Positions 54,709-63,647 of a stretch of 64,000 nucleotides of DNA are shown in pieces (position 1 is the first letter of the stretch; the number at the start of each line of letters is the position of its first letter). A program made the translations under genes and the position numbers. The stretch is taken from NCBI GenBank assembly GCA_016714535.1, contig JADKDR010000011.1:62001-126000 (forward strand), in the 5' to 3' direction. The notes below the pieces were generated by a model. That model was given only the letters and a program-made list of their open reading frames with translations, did not search any database and had not been told where the DNA came from. This stretch comes from Bacteroidota bacterium. GTDB lineage: Bacteria; Bacteroidota; Bacteroidia; AKYH767-A; OLB10.

Positions 54709-56220
54709 TTATAGCTTTGTGATTTTAGCACTTTGGATATTATCTTCATTCTTAATTTGTAAATAATAGTTGCCGGAAGGTAAGTTGCTCATATCTATTT
54801 TTGATATCGTAGTGGTTGTATTCATTACCTTTAGAATGCGTCCATTTCCATCGTATAAGGCAATATCATTTGTTCCTTTCATGTTTGAAGATACAGTTAC
54901 AAAATCAGTCGTGGGATTTGGAAAGACTTCTATTTGAAAAGAAGAAGCAATTTCAAAATATACTTTTCTAACATCGCTATAAGTATACGTTCCGTTTATA
55001 TCGGTTTGTTTTAGTCTATAGTAGTTTGTGCCAGCCAACGGATTTAGGTCATCAAAAATATATTGTTTACTTGTATAGCTGGTGCCCGCACCTTCAAGGC
55101 GACCAATAGCCATGAAATGTTGAGCATCGCTGCTTCGCTCAATTGTAAAATAATCGTTCTCAGTTTCTGATGATGTAATCCAGCTATTACGTACTATATT
55201 ACCTATGGGTTTGGTATCGTAGCGGAGCAATGCAATTGGCAATGGATTATTTAGTTTGGTTAGTGCATAGGTGCCAAAGGCTTGCATATTGGTTATAAGC
55301 ACCGAAGTTATTGTCGGATTAGATTGGATTAACAGCGGTGGGTTCCATGTTTTTAAAATAGGATTCCAATTTTGAGCAACTATACTAAAATTACCATTGG
55401 CAGGTACTTCACTATTGCCATATGTAAAAGTGATATTAGCATTACAATTGATACCTGATTTTTCAATATGCCAAAATCTGTCAACCATATTTGCGCTATT
55501 GTCAACAGCAGCAGAATTATTAATGTTTGTAACCGAATCTGGTGAGGTGGGTAATGGTTGATTGGCTGGGTTTGTAGCATAGGTGCTAAAAGTAACATCG
55601 GCTGCATTGCCATTTGTAAGATTGAATGTAAGAGGAATATACTCTCCCAAATTATTTCCAAAAAGAACAACGTGTGCTCCAATCGTATTGTTTATTTGCC
55701 AGGTCACTTTGGATGAGTTGTCTGTTTTTTCGCTCAATATAAATCCAGTACTTGTTGTTAGAGCATTGCCATCTGGGTTTGTAACGGTAAGTGTATGCGA
55801 GTTTAAGTCGAGTAATTGATTGCCAAGATTGAAAACTCCTGCCGGATTTAAATATCCACCCCCGCATAGTGCATGTTGATTTAGTTTTACAGTTCCTGTG
55901 CCTTGTAATAGTAAGCTATTGAAAAGGGTAGGAGAAGTGCCGCCAATCATTTGATTGGTGCCGGTAAGTTTTACAAGGCCATGGCTTAAGCCAAAGCAAT
56001 TGTTGCCGCTGTTATTTTCCCATTCGCCTTTCAGGTCTATGGTGCCATTGTTATTTATGCCTGCATTGGTATTTAGCAACACATCGCCATTTATAGTTAT
56101 TGCACTCGTGCTAGATATAAGAGCATTGTTGCACGTTACCATTTGTGCTTTTGCTTTTAGTAAAAATGAAATATTGATGATAGTAGTAAACAGCAGAACT
56201 ACAAGAAAAAACTTTTTCAT
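54709..56220 (-). CDS. Secreted protein with T9SS type A sorting domain
   Basis: 503 aa from the ATG at 56220 (MKKFFLVVLLFTTIINISFL signal peptide); a start at 56289 would bury it. The N-terminal half is a beta-helix-like repeat in the style 'ITINGDVLLNTNAGINNNGT', 'LTGTNQMIGGTSPTLFNSLL', 'KLNQHALCGGGYLNPAGVFN'. Residues about 355-430 are a typical module before T9SS ends: NSWITSSETENDYFTIERSS, DAQHFMAIGRLEGAGTS, NYYRLKQTDINGTYTYS. The C-terminus is a type A sorting domain ('FQIEVFPNPTTDFVTV', 'LPSGNYYLQIKNEDNIQSAK'). Surface location is likely; ligand unknown. It lies downstream of the repeat protein on the same strand and may be co-transcribed. Confidence 0.9.
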   Translation of the reverse strand: MKKFFLVVLLFTTIINISFLLKAKAQMVTCNNALISSTSAITINGDVLLNTNAGINNNGTIDLKGEWENNSGNNCFGLSHGLVKLTGTNQMIGGTSPTLFNSLLLQGTGTVKLNQHALCGGGYLNPAGVFNLGNQLLDLNSHTLTVTNPDGNALTTSTGFILSEKTDNSSKVTWQINNTIGAHVVLFGNNLGEYIPLTFNLTNGNAADVTFSTYATNPANQPLPTSPDSVTNINNSAAVDNSANMVDRFWHIEKSGINCNANITFTYGNSEVPANGNFSIVAQNWNPILKTWNPPLLIQSNPTITSVLITNMQAFGTYALTKLNNPLPIALLRYDTKPIGNIVRNSWITSSETENDYFTIERSSDAQHFMAIGRLEGAGTSYTSKQYIFDDLNPLAGTNYYRLKQTDINGTYTYSDVRKVYFEIASSFQIEVFPNPTTDFVTVSSNMKGTNDIALYDGNGRILKVMNTTTTISKIDMSNLPSGNYYLQIKNEDNIQSAKITKL

Positions 56221-56332
56221 TTTACTTGCTTGATGTGTGTTCCATTCACAACAGTCGTTTTCATAACGGTTTATATTTAATTGCTCCATAGCGTGTATTA
56301 TTTAATATTTGAAAATAGAAATTAGTAACGAA

Positions 56333-58990
56333 TTATTCTTCGTAAGTGATAACCAGTTTGTAAGGCTTGCTAAGAATGTTGGCTGAGTTTCCATTTACAT
56401 TGCCCAGAAAAACATGTGTTGCAGTATAATAAACACCGCTTTCGAAACCGACTGTGAGGTTATAATTTATGGTAACAAAACTTCCCGCACTGTATTCTAT
56501 GACCACACCGATGTCTACTATTTTTGCAGAGTTCATTCCATGAGCAAAAAATATTGCACCACCTTGAGTGGCACTCGTAGTGCCGGTAAATTTTTTCATT
56601 TTTATAGCTGGTGCATCAGTACCTAATTTTGTAAACCCATTTACTTCAAGCTCGGCAGTAGGGTTAGCTGATTTAATACCAACGTTTCCATCTCCGGTTA
56701 CAGTAAGTAAAGCGCCTGTTGAGCTATTATAAACATTAAACCTCGCGAGTGAATCAACTGCATTTGGTTGGGCTGCTATCTCCCAAAATTTTGTAGTAGA
56801 GTCATTGTACATTCCTATGCGGGCAAAGTCATTGGCTGTTTCCTGCACTTTTATATTTTGTGTGCCTGTTGCACTGTTAGAGTAAATATGTAAACGTGCA
56901 GTTGGGTTGATAATGCCCATTCCAATGTTTCCATTTCCTTTGATACGTGCATGCTCGGTAAAGCTTGAACTAGAGCCATAACCAAAGGCAATATCATCGT
57001 TTACATTTGCCGTGTGAATCTGCAACAATGATGGCAGCACACCTATACCATAGCTTGATGTTGCATTATTCCATAAAGTAATTTTTTGTCCAAGTGTACT
57101 ATTGAAACTTAATGGAGCTATGGGATTGCTATTTGCAATTCCTACACGACCATTACCTTTAACGGAGAGCAAATTACCTGCACTGCTGTTGTAAATATGT
57201 ACTACAGATAGCGAGTCAATGTTATGTGGCAAAGCTGCTACTTCCCAAAACTTTGTAGTTGAGTCATTATACATTCCAATGCGTGCAAGGTCGCTCCCCA
57301 CTTCGTGGGCCTTTATATTTTGAGCACCTGTTGCACTGTTAGAGTAAACATGCAAGCGTGCGGTAGGTGTGGTTGTGCCAATTCCAATGTCGCCATCTGC
57401 TTCTATACGCATACGTTCGAGGTCGGAGGTCGTAAGTAAAAATGGCACAGCAGAAATACTTCCTGCATATACCTTGTTAGCCCAGTTAGGTGCTAAGGAG
57501 TTTGCATAACCAAAATGACCTTGCAGCGAGCCGTTGGTAGAGGCAAACCACATACCAGAGTAACCACTGGTATGGGTATTTATTAGCAAAGCCGTGGTAT
57601 AATTCGAATCATTATTTTGTACATAAAGTTTAGTTACGGGGTTGACATTACCAATACCTACATTGCCATCTTTAGTAACACGCATTTTTTCGGCTTGCGC
57701 CCCGCCAGAAGTATGAAATGAAATACTGCCTCTAACTTTGCCAGCGCTTACTGCACTATCAACACCAAATATAATGGCTGCACTATTTTCAAAATTAAGC
57801 CCATTGTAACAACGACCTACAATAGTGCCTGCCCAATCGCCATTTGCTGCAATAGTAGGCACAGCAGCTGTTCCACGCGATTTATGAAATACTAGTTGTG
57901 GATATCCAAAAGTGCCACCTGTTGACATAAGTAGATCACTATTGGAACCATCATCATCAGCAATTTCTACTCTTGCCTTGTTCAAAAAGGCGCCTGGCGT
58001 TTTTGTGCCAAACCCAACTTTGCCATTGCCTTTGAATCTTACAGTCTCAACCAATGCACCGCTATTGCCATGGCCAAAGGCTATATCATCATTTATACTC
58101 GCAGTGTGCATTTGCAATAACGCTCCTTGCAATCCTATTCCGTATGATGCGGTTCCCACATTCCAAAAAGTAATTTTTTGGCCAATACCATTATTGAAAC
58201 TAAGCGGTGCTATAGGAGCAGAATTCGCAATTCCCATTCTACCATTGCCAAGGAGTGATAATAAATTGCCGGCAGAACTGTGAAAAACATTGTAACTCGA
58301 AAGTGAATCTACATTATTTGGCTTAGCAGCAATTTCCCAGAATTTTACTGATGAATCATTGTAGAATCCAATGCGTGCCCAATCATTTAGAAATTCAGTT
58401 ATTTTTAAATTTTGTGTGCCCGTTACGCTGTTTGAATTAATATGCAGTTTAGCTGTTGGTGTGCTTGTGCCTAATCCAACATTTCCGGCAGCAGTCATGC
58501 GCATGTTCTCATAGTTATTTGTTTTTACAACAAAGTCCTGCGCATCGGTAGTACCAATAAAATTTGTGGCTGAGGTAGTACCTGCATTACCCAAAGTACT
58601 CCATCCACTATTTGAGCTTCCCATAAAATTCCAGGCAGCACCATCATAAAAGTAAAACCCTTGAGTATTATCCGTTTGATATACAAGCATGCCCTTTGCG
58701 CTTACATCACTCACAGCAAACATAGAAGTGCGTTGCACTTCGGTCATACGTGGCGTGAGTAGACCCTTATCGTTTGATGTTAAGTCGAGCAACGACTTGG
58801 TATGTGGTGCTGAATTGTTTATTCCTACGTTTTGTGCATAAGCAGTCATACTCATCAGGAAAACGCATAGCCCTACAAGTACAATTCCGAAAATTACATC
58901 CAGGGTAACGGTGAAGAATTTTATTTTGTTATCGCGTATGTAGCTGCGCGAAATATAATCCCTGCTGTTGATTTGATTTTTATTTGACAT
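56333..58990 (-). CDS. Long repetitive exported protein, tail-fibre-like repeats, no T9SS domain
   Basis: 885 aa from the ATG at 58990. A 35-residue charged N-region (MSNKNQINSRDYISRSYIRD) precedes a hydrophobic segment FGIVLVGLCVFLMSMTAYAQ, so an unusually long signal peptide or membrane anchor. Then NVGINNSAPHTKSLLDL, KGLLTPRMTEVQRTSM and 'GMLVYQTDNTQGFYFYDGAA', a common Bacteroidota pattern shared with phage tail-fibre/endosialidase-type proteins. The body has repeated 'GNVGIGTxxPTAKLHV' blocks. The C-terminal 70 residues (DIGVVIEYSAGSFVTINYNL ... YKLVITYEE) form a beta-rich cap without sorting-domain features. Fibrous surface structure is inferred. Confidence 0.85.
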   Translation of the reverse strand: MSNKNQINSRDYISRSYIRDNKIKFFTVTLDVIFGIVLVGLCVFLMSMTAYAQNVGINNSAPHTKSLLDLTSNDKGLLTPRMTEVQRTSMFAVSDVSAKGMLVYQTDNTQGFYFYDGAAWNFMGSSNSGWSTLGNAGTTSATNFIGTTDAQDFVVKTNNYENMRMTAAGNVGLGTSTPTAKLHINSNSVTGTQNLKITEFLNDWARIGFYNDSSVKFWEIAAKPNNVDSLSSYNVFHSSAGNLLSLLGNGRMGIANSAPIAPLSFNNGIGQKITFWNVGTASYGIGLQGALLQMHTASINDDIAFGHGNSGALVETVRFKGNGKVGFGTKTPGAFLNKARVEIADDDGSNSDLLMSTGGTFGYPQLVFHKSRGTAAVPTIAANGDWAGTIVGRCYNGLNFENSAAIIFGVDSAVSAGKVRGSISFHTSGGAQAEKMRVTKDGNVGIGNVNPVTKLYVQNNDSNYTTALLINTHTSGYSGMWFASTNGSLQGHFGYANSLAPNWANKVYAGSISAVPFLLTTSDLERMRIEADGDIGIGTTTPTARLHVYSNSATGAQNIKAHEVGSDLARIGMYNDSTTKFWEVAALPHNIDSLSVVHIYNSSAGNLLSVKGNGRVGIANSNPIAPLSFNSTLGQKITLWNNATSSYGIGVLPSLLQIHTANVNDDIAFGYGSSSSFTEHARIKGNGNIGMGIINPTARLHIYSNSATGTQNIKVQETANDFARIGMYNDSTTKFWEIAAQPNAVDSLARFNVYNSSTGALLTVTGDGNVGIKSANPTAELEVNGFTKLGTDAPAIKMKKFTGTTSATQGGAIFFAHGMNSAKIVDIGVVIEYSAGSFVTINYNLTVGFESGVYYTATHVFLGNVNGNSANILSKPYKLVITYEE
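56650..58460 (-). repeat. Three internal repeat copies in the fibre-like protein
   Basis: Copy 1 (about 58015-58458) and copy 2 (about 56920-57363) are near full-length, ~147 codons each; copy 3 (about 56650-56904) is the first half only. Shared text includes 'GTQN.K..E..ND.ARIG.YNDS..KFWE.AA.P...DSL', 'GR(M/V)GIANS.PIAPLSFN' and 'NDDIAFG(H/Y)G'. Copies 2 and 3 are closer to each other than to copy 1, which suggests a later duplication of the first half. Confidence 0.8.
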
Positions 58991-59177
58991 TGTGTTTGCT
59001 TTTTGTTTGATTTTATGCTGCAAACATGCAATGCAATAAACGGGTACTAAAATTTATAAATATGAAACGTGGTAAAAATGAAATAAAGTGTAGTAAAATT
59101 AAAATGAGGCGTGTTCTTGATAGTAATACAAATCGCAAAAAAGATAATCAAACGCCCTTCCCAGCTGGCTTCTATCA

Positions 59178-59579
59178 TTAACTTCTCATAGCATTGGCTA
59201 TTAGGTTATAGCAATCAATCCATGCATTTTCAAGCTCAATATTCCATTCATTTTTAAGCGCTAGTTTCAGTGTCCATATCAAGGCAGCGCCTACATAATC
59301 ATAATGCTTATCTTTTACTCCATAGTCAACATGGCGTTGGCCTAATTGCTTTATATCATCAGTGAGTAATGTAATATTGTCTAATCGTGCTACCAATAAA
59401 CTTAGCATGTCAATTAATTTTTTCGATTGCTCTTCTTGCGAATTTCCAAACATTCGTTTCACCTCCGGGGCATCTATAAAAAGTTTGGCATAAAATACAT
59501 TGCCAATAATGACAGGGTCTACGTTGCGCAAGTGTCGCCAACTGTGCTTTATTAATTGTATCTGGTGTTCGCTTAGCAT
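59178..59579 (-). CDS. Single-domain globin
   Basis: 133 aa. Three-on-three globin fold of the Vgb/flavohaemoglobin type without a reductase domain. B10 Tyr30 is in VFYAKLF, CD1 Phe44 in RMFGN, and the proximal F8 His83 in LGQRHVDYGVKDKHYDYVGA. The GH region is IWTLKLALKNEWNIELENAW. Such proteins bind O2 or NO. It follows the LytTR regulator gene by 54 bases on the same strand and is likely part of, or controlled by, the sensor-regulator operon. Confidence 0.9.
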   Translation of the reverse strand: MLSEHQIQLIKHSWRHLRNVDPVIIGNVFYAKLFIDAPEVKRMFGNSQEEQSKKLIDMLSLLVARLDNITLLTDDIKQLGQRHVDYGVKDKHYDYVGAALIWTLKLALKNEWNIELENAWIDCYNLIANAMRS

Positions 59580-59633
59580 TGTTTTGCTTCGTTATGAATA
59601 TGTATTACGTAATATTTTTCTGTAATCTGGTAT

Positions 59634-60404
59634 TTATCTGTTGAGCCATTTTTTAAATGCAGGAGCGCGCTCGCGGCTTATATCAATTTCAAATTTATGG
59701 TTTGGCTCTTTTAGTTTTATAGTGAGCTTTTGATTTTCCATTGGCTTCACCGTGTTGATGGAATTAATGTGAACGATAAATTGCCTGTTGGCACGGTAAA
59801 ATAATTTTGGGTCAAGTATCTCTTCAGCTTCATCAAGTGTTGCAAAGTCCAGCGGGTAGTATTCTCCCGAAAAGGTATATAGATAATTCATGGCATCGCG
59901 GTTAAAGAAGGCTATATCACTTGTATTGACAGGTACCCACTGCTTGTTGCGGCTAACAATAAATTTTTCTTTGAACTGCGTTGCACTTTCAGGACTGATA
60001 AAGTCTGATTTTGCTTTAGCAAAATCTACAGGGTAAGAATTTTTGCTTGCAACTATAGCTCGACACTTTTCTATGGCCTTTGTCAGTTCTGTTTCGTCTA
60101 TTGGTTTCAATAAATAATCTACACCATTTACCTTAAAGGCACGCACTGCATACTCATCGTACGCTGTGGTAAATATGACAGGACAACTAATTTTATACGT
60201 ATCAAACAATTCGAAGCTGATACCATCACTTAGCTGTATGTCCATAAATATCAGGTCAGGTTCTGCGTTGTTCATCAGCCAGCGCTTAGAAGTTTTTAGG
60301 CTTGGCAGTACTTCCAATATCTTAATGTCATCTGCCACTTCTTTTATTTTGTATTGAAGTTCTTTGGCAATCAAATGTTCGTCTTCAATTATTATTGCAT
60401 TCAT
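59634..60404 (-). CDS. LytTR-family response regulator
   Basis: 256 aa. The receiver domain has acidic pair EDEH (7-10), phosphoacceptor Asp55 in LIFMDIQLSDG, conserved Thr in VIFTTAYDEYAVRAF, and Lys in YLLKPIDETEL. LytTR DNA-binding domain residues about 150-256: KEKFIVSRNKQWVPV, IAFFNRDAMNYLYTFSGEYY, LDPKLFYRANRQFIVHINSI. Its ATG overlaps the kinase stop codon (ATGA), so the two are translationally coupled and form a cognate pair. The globin gene follows and is a candidate target. Confidence 0.95.
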   Translation of the reverse strand: MNAIIIEDEHLIAKELQYKIKEVADDIKILEVLPSLKTSKRWLMNNAEPDLIFMDIQLSDGISFELFDTYKISCPVIFTTAYDEYAVRAFKVNGVDYLLKPIDETELTKAIEKCRAIVASKNSYPVDFAKAKSDFISPESATQFKEKFIVSRNKQWVPVNTSDIAFFNRDAMNYLYTFSGEYYPLDFATLDEAEEILDPKLFYRANRQFIVHINSINTVKPMENQKLTIKLKEPNHKFEIDISRERAPAFKKWLNR

Positions 60405-63400
60405 AGTAAAGGTATTTTTATTATAAATTTTTGGTCAGTGCTAAGTATTACAATGGGTTTATCTGTCATGTATTTATACAGCGATTGCATTTGTTGCAAA
60501 CCTCTTTTGTTGCTGCTTTCCACTACATTTTTTAATTGCTTGTTGTTTTCTATTATTATGTAATCAGCGTCATTCGTAATATCAATAATAAGCGGCACTT
60601 CTTCATCAATTATATTGTGCTTAATGGCATTCTCTATTAAATTTTGTAGCGTTACGGGAACTATCTTTTTTTCTGAAATTTGTTCACTCACATTAAAGTT
60701 TACAATAAAACCTTTATCAAATCGTGTTTGTTGCAGTGCAACATAATTTTTTGCAAATACAAGTTCTTCCTTCAGCAGCACCGTTTCATGTTCGCTACTC
60801 TTAAGTAGGTAGCGGTATATTTTACTCATCTGGTCTACGAACTGCCGCGCAGTTTTTGGGTCAATGGTTATTAAGCTACTGAGCGAGGTTAGCGAATTAA
60901 AAAGAAAATGCGGATTCAATTGTTGCACAAGGTTTTCGTATTGTACTACTGATTTTTCTTTTTCTAAAAGTTGCGCACGATTTGTTAGCGCATCCATTTC
61001 TTTCTTTTGTTTGGTACGATAGCGATAGATGGCAAGTAGCAATGTACAAACTAAACTCGCTATCAATGTTCGAAACCAAAGGGTTTTATAGTACTTAGTT
61101 TCGATATAAATAGGTGTCTCGGTAATTTGGCTATAACTGTAACCATTATTTACCGTAGATTTTATTTTAAGAATATATTTGCCGCCATTCAATCCACTAA
61201 AACTTGCATATCGTTTTTCTCCGGCATCTATCCAGTTTTTATGAAGCCCTTCCAGCATGTAGCTATACTTAAGGTCTTTGCTAAACCGATAATCAAGGCT
61301 TGCAAACGATACAGTGAAGTAATCGTAATTTGCTGTTACATATATTTGTTGATTATTTTCAATTTCTAAAGCATGATTTATTTTTTTATCATTAATGCTG
61401 AATGAGGTGATAATACTAGCCAGTGGACTTTGTGTTGATATACTGTAAGCCTGGTTTACTTTATAAAAAGATTTGCTCACGCATATAAAAATTTCATGAT
61501 GATTGCTTTGACGCACATTTAGCAACAAACCTTTAACGCCATCGTCTTCAGTAACTATATCGAAAGCATCTGTAAGAATGTTGTATGCATACAAACCTTT
61601 ATCTGTAATAATCCAAATTATACTATCGTTTTGCTGATAGGCATTTGCTATGAAGCTAGTAGTAAAACCCCTGGCTTTGTTTATTATTTTTTTTACGACT
61701 GGTTTTTTCTTCGATGTATCAAAAATTATTAAGCCCGAATATGTGCTTACAAGAATATGGTTTTTGTACCTGCTTAGCATGGAAGTTACTGCACTGTTTT
61801 CTAATTTGTCTTCTATTCCTTTATTATTAAAGTAAATATGTTTGTCCGTTTGGGCATCAAGATAACCAAGTGAATTTATATTTCGATAAGCAAACCATAC
61901 ATTGCCTTTACTATCGGGGCAACTGCGATTTATACTATGCGAAGCAAGACTAGTAGTATCCCCATCATCATGCCCAAATATCTTGACATTACCGTCTTTA
62001 AAGCAATATCGCACCAAGCCAAGTTTGGAGCTCGACATCCACAGATACCCATCATCTGTACTGTGAAACAGTGCAACAGAATAATTCATGTATAGTTTTG
62101 TTAAGGTATCGTACACTACTTTTTGTGTAAGTTGTCCCGTATTGAAATTGTAATTGAGAACACCCTCGTTGCAAAAAAGCAATACATTATCCTTATCGCG
62201 TTTTACAAATTCATCGGCCCAATCTATTTTGATGCCTTTCCCGTTTTTTTGATAATACACAATTCGCTTGTCACCATTAATTTGGTTGTAACATTCCAGC
62301 CCTTCGGCAAACATTTCGCCTACCAACAAGTATTTATGGTCATCACTTTCGTAAAAACAAGCAGCCTCACTGCTTCCGGAATTTCTATTTGAATAGGATG
62401 TAAGTGGGTATTGTTCAAACATGGAAATGTTTCTTTTGAAAAAGCGGAAATCATTTAAAAAGCCAACATATAAGTTTTGTTGTGCATCATTGAAGAGCAA
62501 TTCCGAAACAAAGAGTTTGGACATTCCGGTGCACATCGAGTCGGCATTCAGAAAATTAAATTCCTTAGTTATGGTATTAAATGTACACAAGCCATAGCCG
62601 CCTGTCCCAACCCAAAGTTCGTGGTCACCTTTAGGTAACAAAGCACCTACAGTTTCGATGAATTCTGCATTTGCCTCTTTGCTTAATAGAAAGCGCTCCC
62701 ATGTTTTTGTTAGCGTATCATAACATTGCACTCCGCTTTGCCAACCGCCCACCCACACTTTACTGCCTATAGGCAAAAGTGCAATCACATTGTATTCATC
62801 CACATTTTTTGGGTCAGGCTTGGGCTGCATAAGGGTAATTTCATGCGTCTGAATATTGAATGACATTAATCCTTCTGAACTGGCAAGCCATAAATTATTC
62901 TTGTCGCGTTTTTTTATTTCATGAACATAGTTGCATTTGTCTATGCGTATTTCACTCATGTAAGGAAAGCGCTCTTTTGTAGCAATGTTATAACGGCACA
63001 TCTTGCCTGTAGGAACATGTAGTTGCACCATTCCATTACCACTGCAGCCAAACCACACATCATCATTCTCTGCATAAATGCCATACACGTTTGATACTCC
63101 TGACATTATGCTTTTATCGAATGGATATCTTTTATAGATGTTGGTTCTGGTATTATAACAACCAACAGCATCCAGATATCCCAACCAAATATTCCCCTTA
63201 TTGTCTTTGCACATGGCAGAAACCCCTACACTTTCATTTTCTTTCCACAGCGAATCGGGGCCATTTGACATGAGAAATTCGTATCCGTCATACCTTATCA
63301 GGCCAATGCTTGTACCCAGCCATAAAAAACCATCATCTGTTTGCACCATGGCTTTAATGGAGCCTTTGGGGAAATAAGTATCGAAGCAAGGTGGTAAACT

Positions 63401-63484
63401 CTGCGGTATGTAAGTAACATGCTGAGCATACAAACAAAGAGTAAGCACTACAAAGCAAGCCGTTAAATAGCATCTTCTGACCAT
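60401..63484 (-). CDS. Propeller-type sensor histidine kinase (LytS/YehU-like)
   Basis: 1027 aa. Signal peptide MVRRCYLTACFVVLTLCLYAQ, then about 14 ligand-binding-type propeller repeats ('MVQTDDGFLWLGTSIGLIRY', 'MCKDNKGNIWLGYLDAVGCY', 'NNLWLASSEGLMSFN'), as in the two-propeller periplasmic sensors of Bacteroidota. A Y_Y_Y domain sits around residues 700-770 (SYMLEGLHKNWIDAGEKRYA), then one transmembrane helix (LWFRTLIASLVCTLLLAIY), a coiled-coil, and His_kinase: phospho-His in LNPHFLFNSLTSLSSL, N-box LIENAIKHN. Unlike hybrid systems, the regulator is a separate, overlapping gene. The signal sensed is unknown, as no polysaccharide-utilisation locus is adjacent. Confidence 0.95.
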   Translation of the reverse strand: MVRRCYLTACFVVLTLCLYAQHVTYIPQSLPPCFDTYFPKGSIKAMVQTDDGFLWLGTSIGLIRYDGYEFLMSNGPDSLWKENESVGVSAMCKDNKGNIWLGYLDAVGCYNTRTNIYKRYPFDKSIMSGVSNVYGIYAENDDVWFGCSGNGMVQLHVPTGKMCRYNIATKERFPYMSEIRIDKCNYVHEIKKRDKNNLWLASSEGLMSFNIQTHEITLMQPKPDPKNVDEYNVIALLPIGSKVWVGGWQSGVQCYDTLTKTWERFLLSKEANAEFIETVGALLPKGDHELWVGTGGYGLCTFNTITKEFNFLNADSMCTGMSKLFVSELLFNDAQQNLYVGFLNDFRFFKRNISMFEQYPLTSYSNRNSGSSEAACFYESDDHKYLLVGEMFAEGLECYNQINGDKRIVYYQKNGKGIKIDWADEFVKRDKDNVLLFCNEGVLNYNFNTGQLTQKVVYDTLTKLYMNYSVALFHSTDDGYLWMSSSKLGLVRYCFKDGNVKIFGHDDGDTTSLASHSINRSCPDSKGNVWFAYRNINSLGYLDAQTDKHIYFNNKGIEDKLENSAVTSMLSRYKNHILVSTYSGLIIFDTSKKKPVVKKIINKARGFTTSFIANAYQQNDSIIWIITDKGLYAYNILTDAFDIVTEDDGVKGLLLNVRQSNHHEIFICVSKSFYKVNQAYSISTQSPLASIITSFSINDKKINHALEIENNQQIYVTANYDYFTVSFASLDYRFSKDLKYSYMLEGLHKNWIDAGEKRYASFSGLNGGKYILKIKSTVNNGYSYSQITETPIYIETKYYKTLWFRTLIASLVCTLLLAIYRYRTKQKKEMDALTNRAQLLEKEKSVVQYENLVQQLNPHFLFNSLTSLSSLITIDPKTARQFVDQMSKIYRYLLKSSEHETVLLKEELVFAKNYVALQQTRFDKGFIVNFNVSEQISEKKIVPVTLQNLIENAIKHNIIDEEVPLIIDITNDADYIIIENNKQLKNVVESSNKRGLQQMQSLYKYMTDKPIVILSTDQKFIIKIPLL

Positions 63485-63647
63485 CGCACAAATGTGTAAT
63501 ATTTTAGGCTTTGCTCATAAGGAAAATAAATGAAGTGTGGCAAATCTGAAATGAAGCGTAGTTGTTTCTTGAACGAATAGGTTCTGACATTTTCTATTGC
63601 GAATTTCAGTTGGTTTATGAGAGAACTTTCAGTTTGGTTTAATGTGT

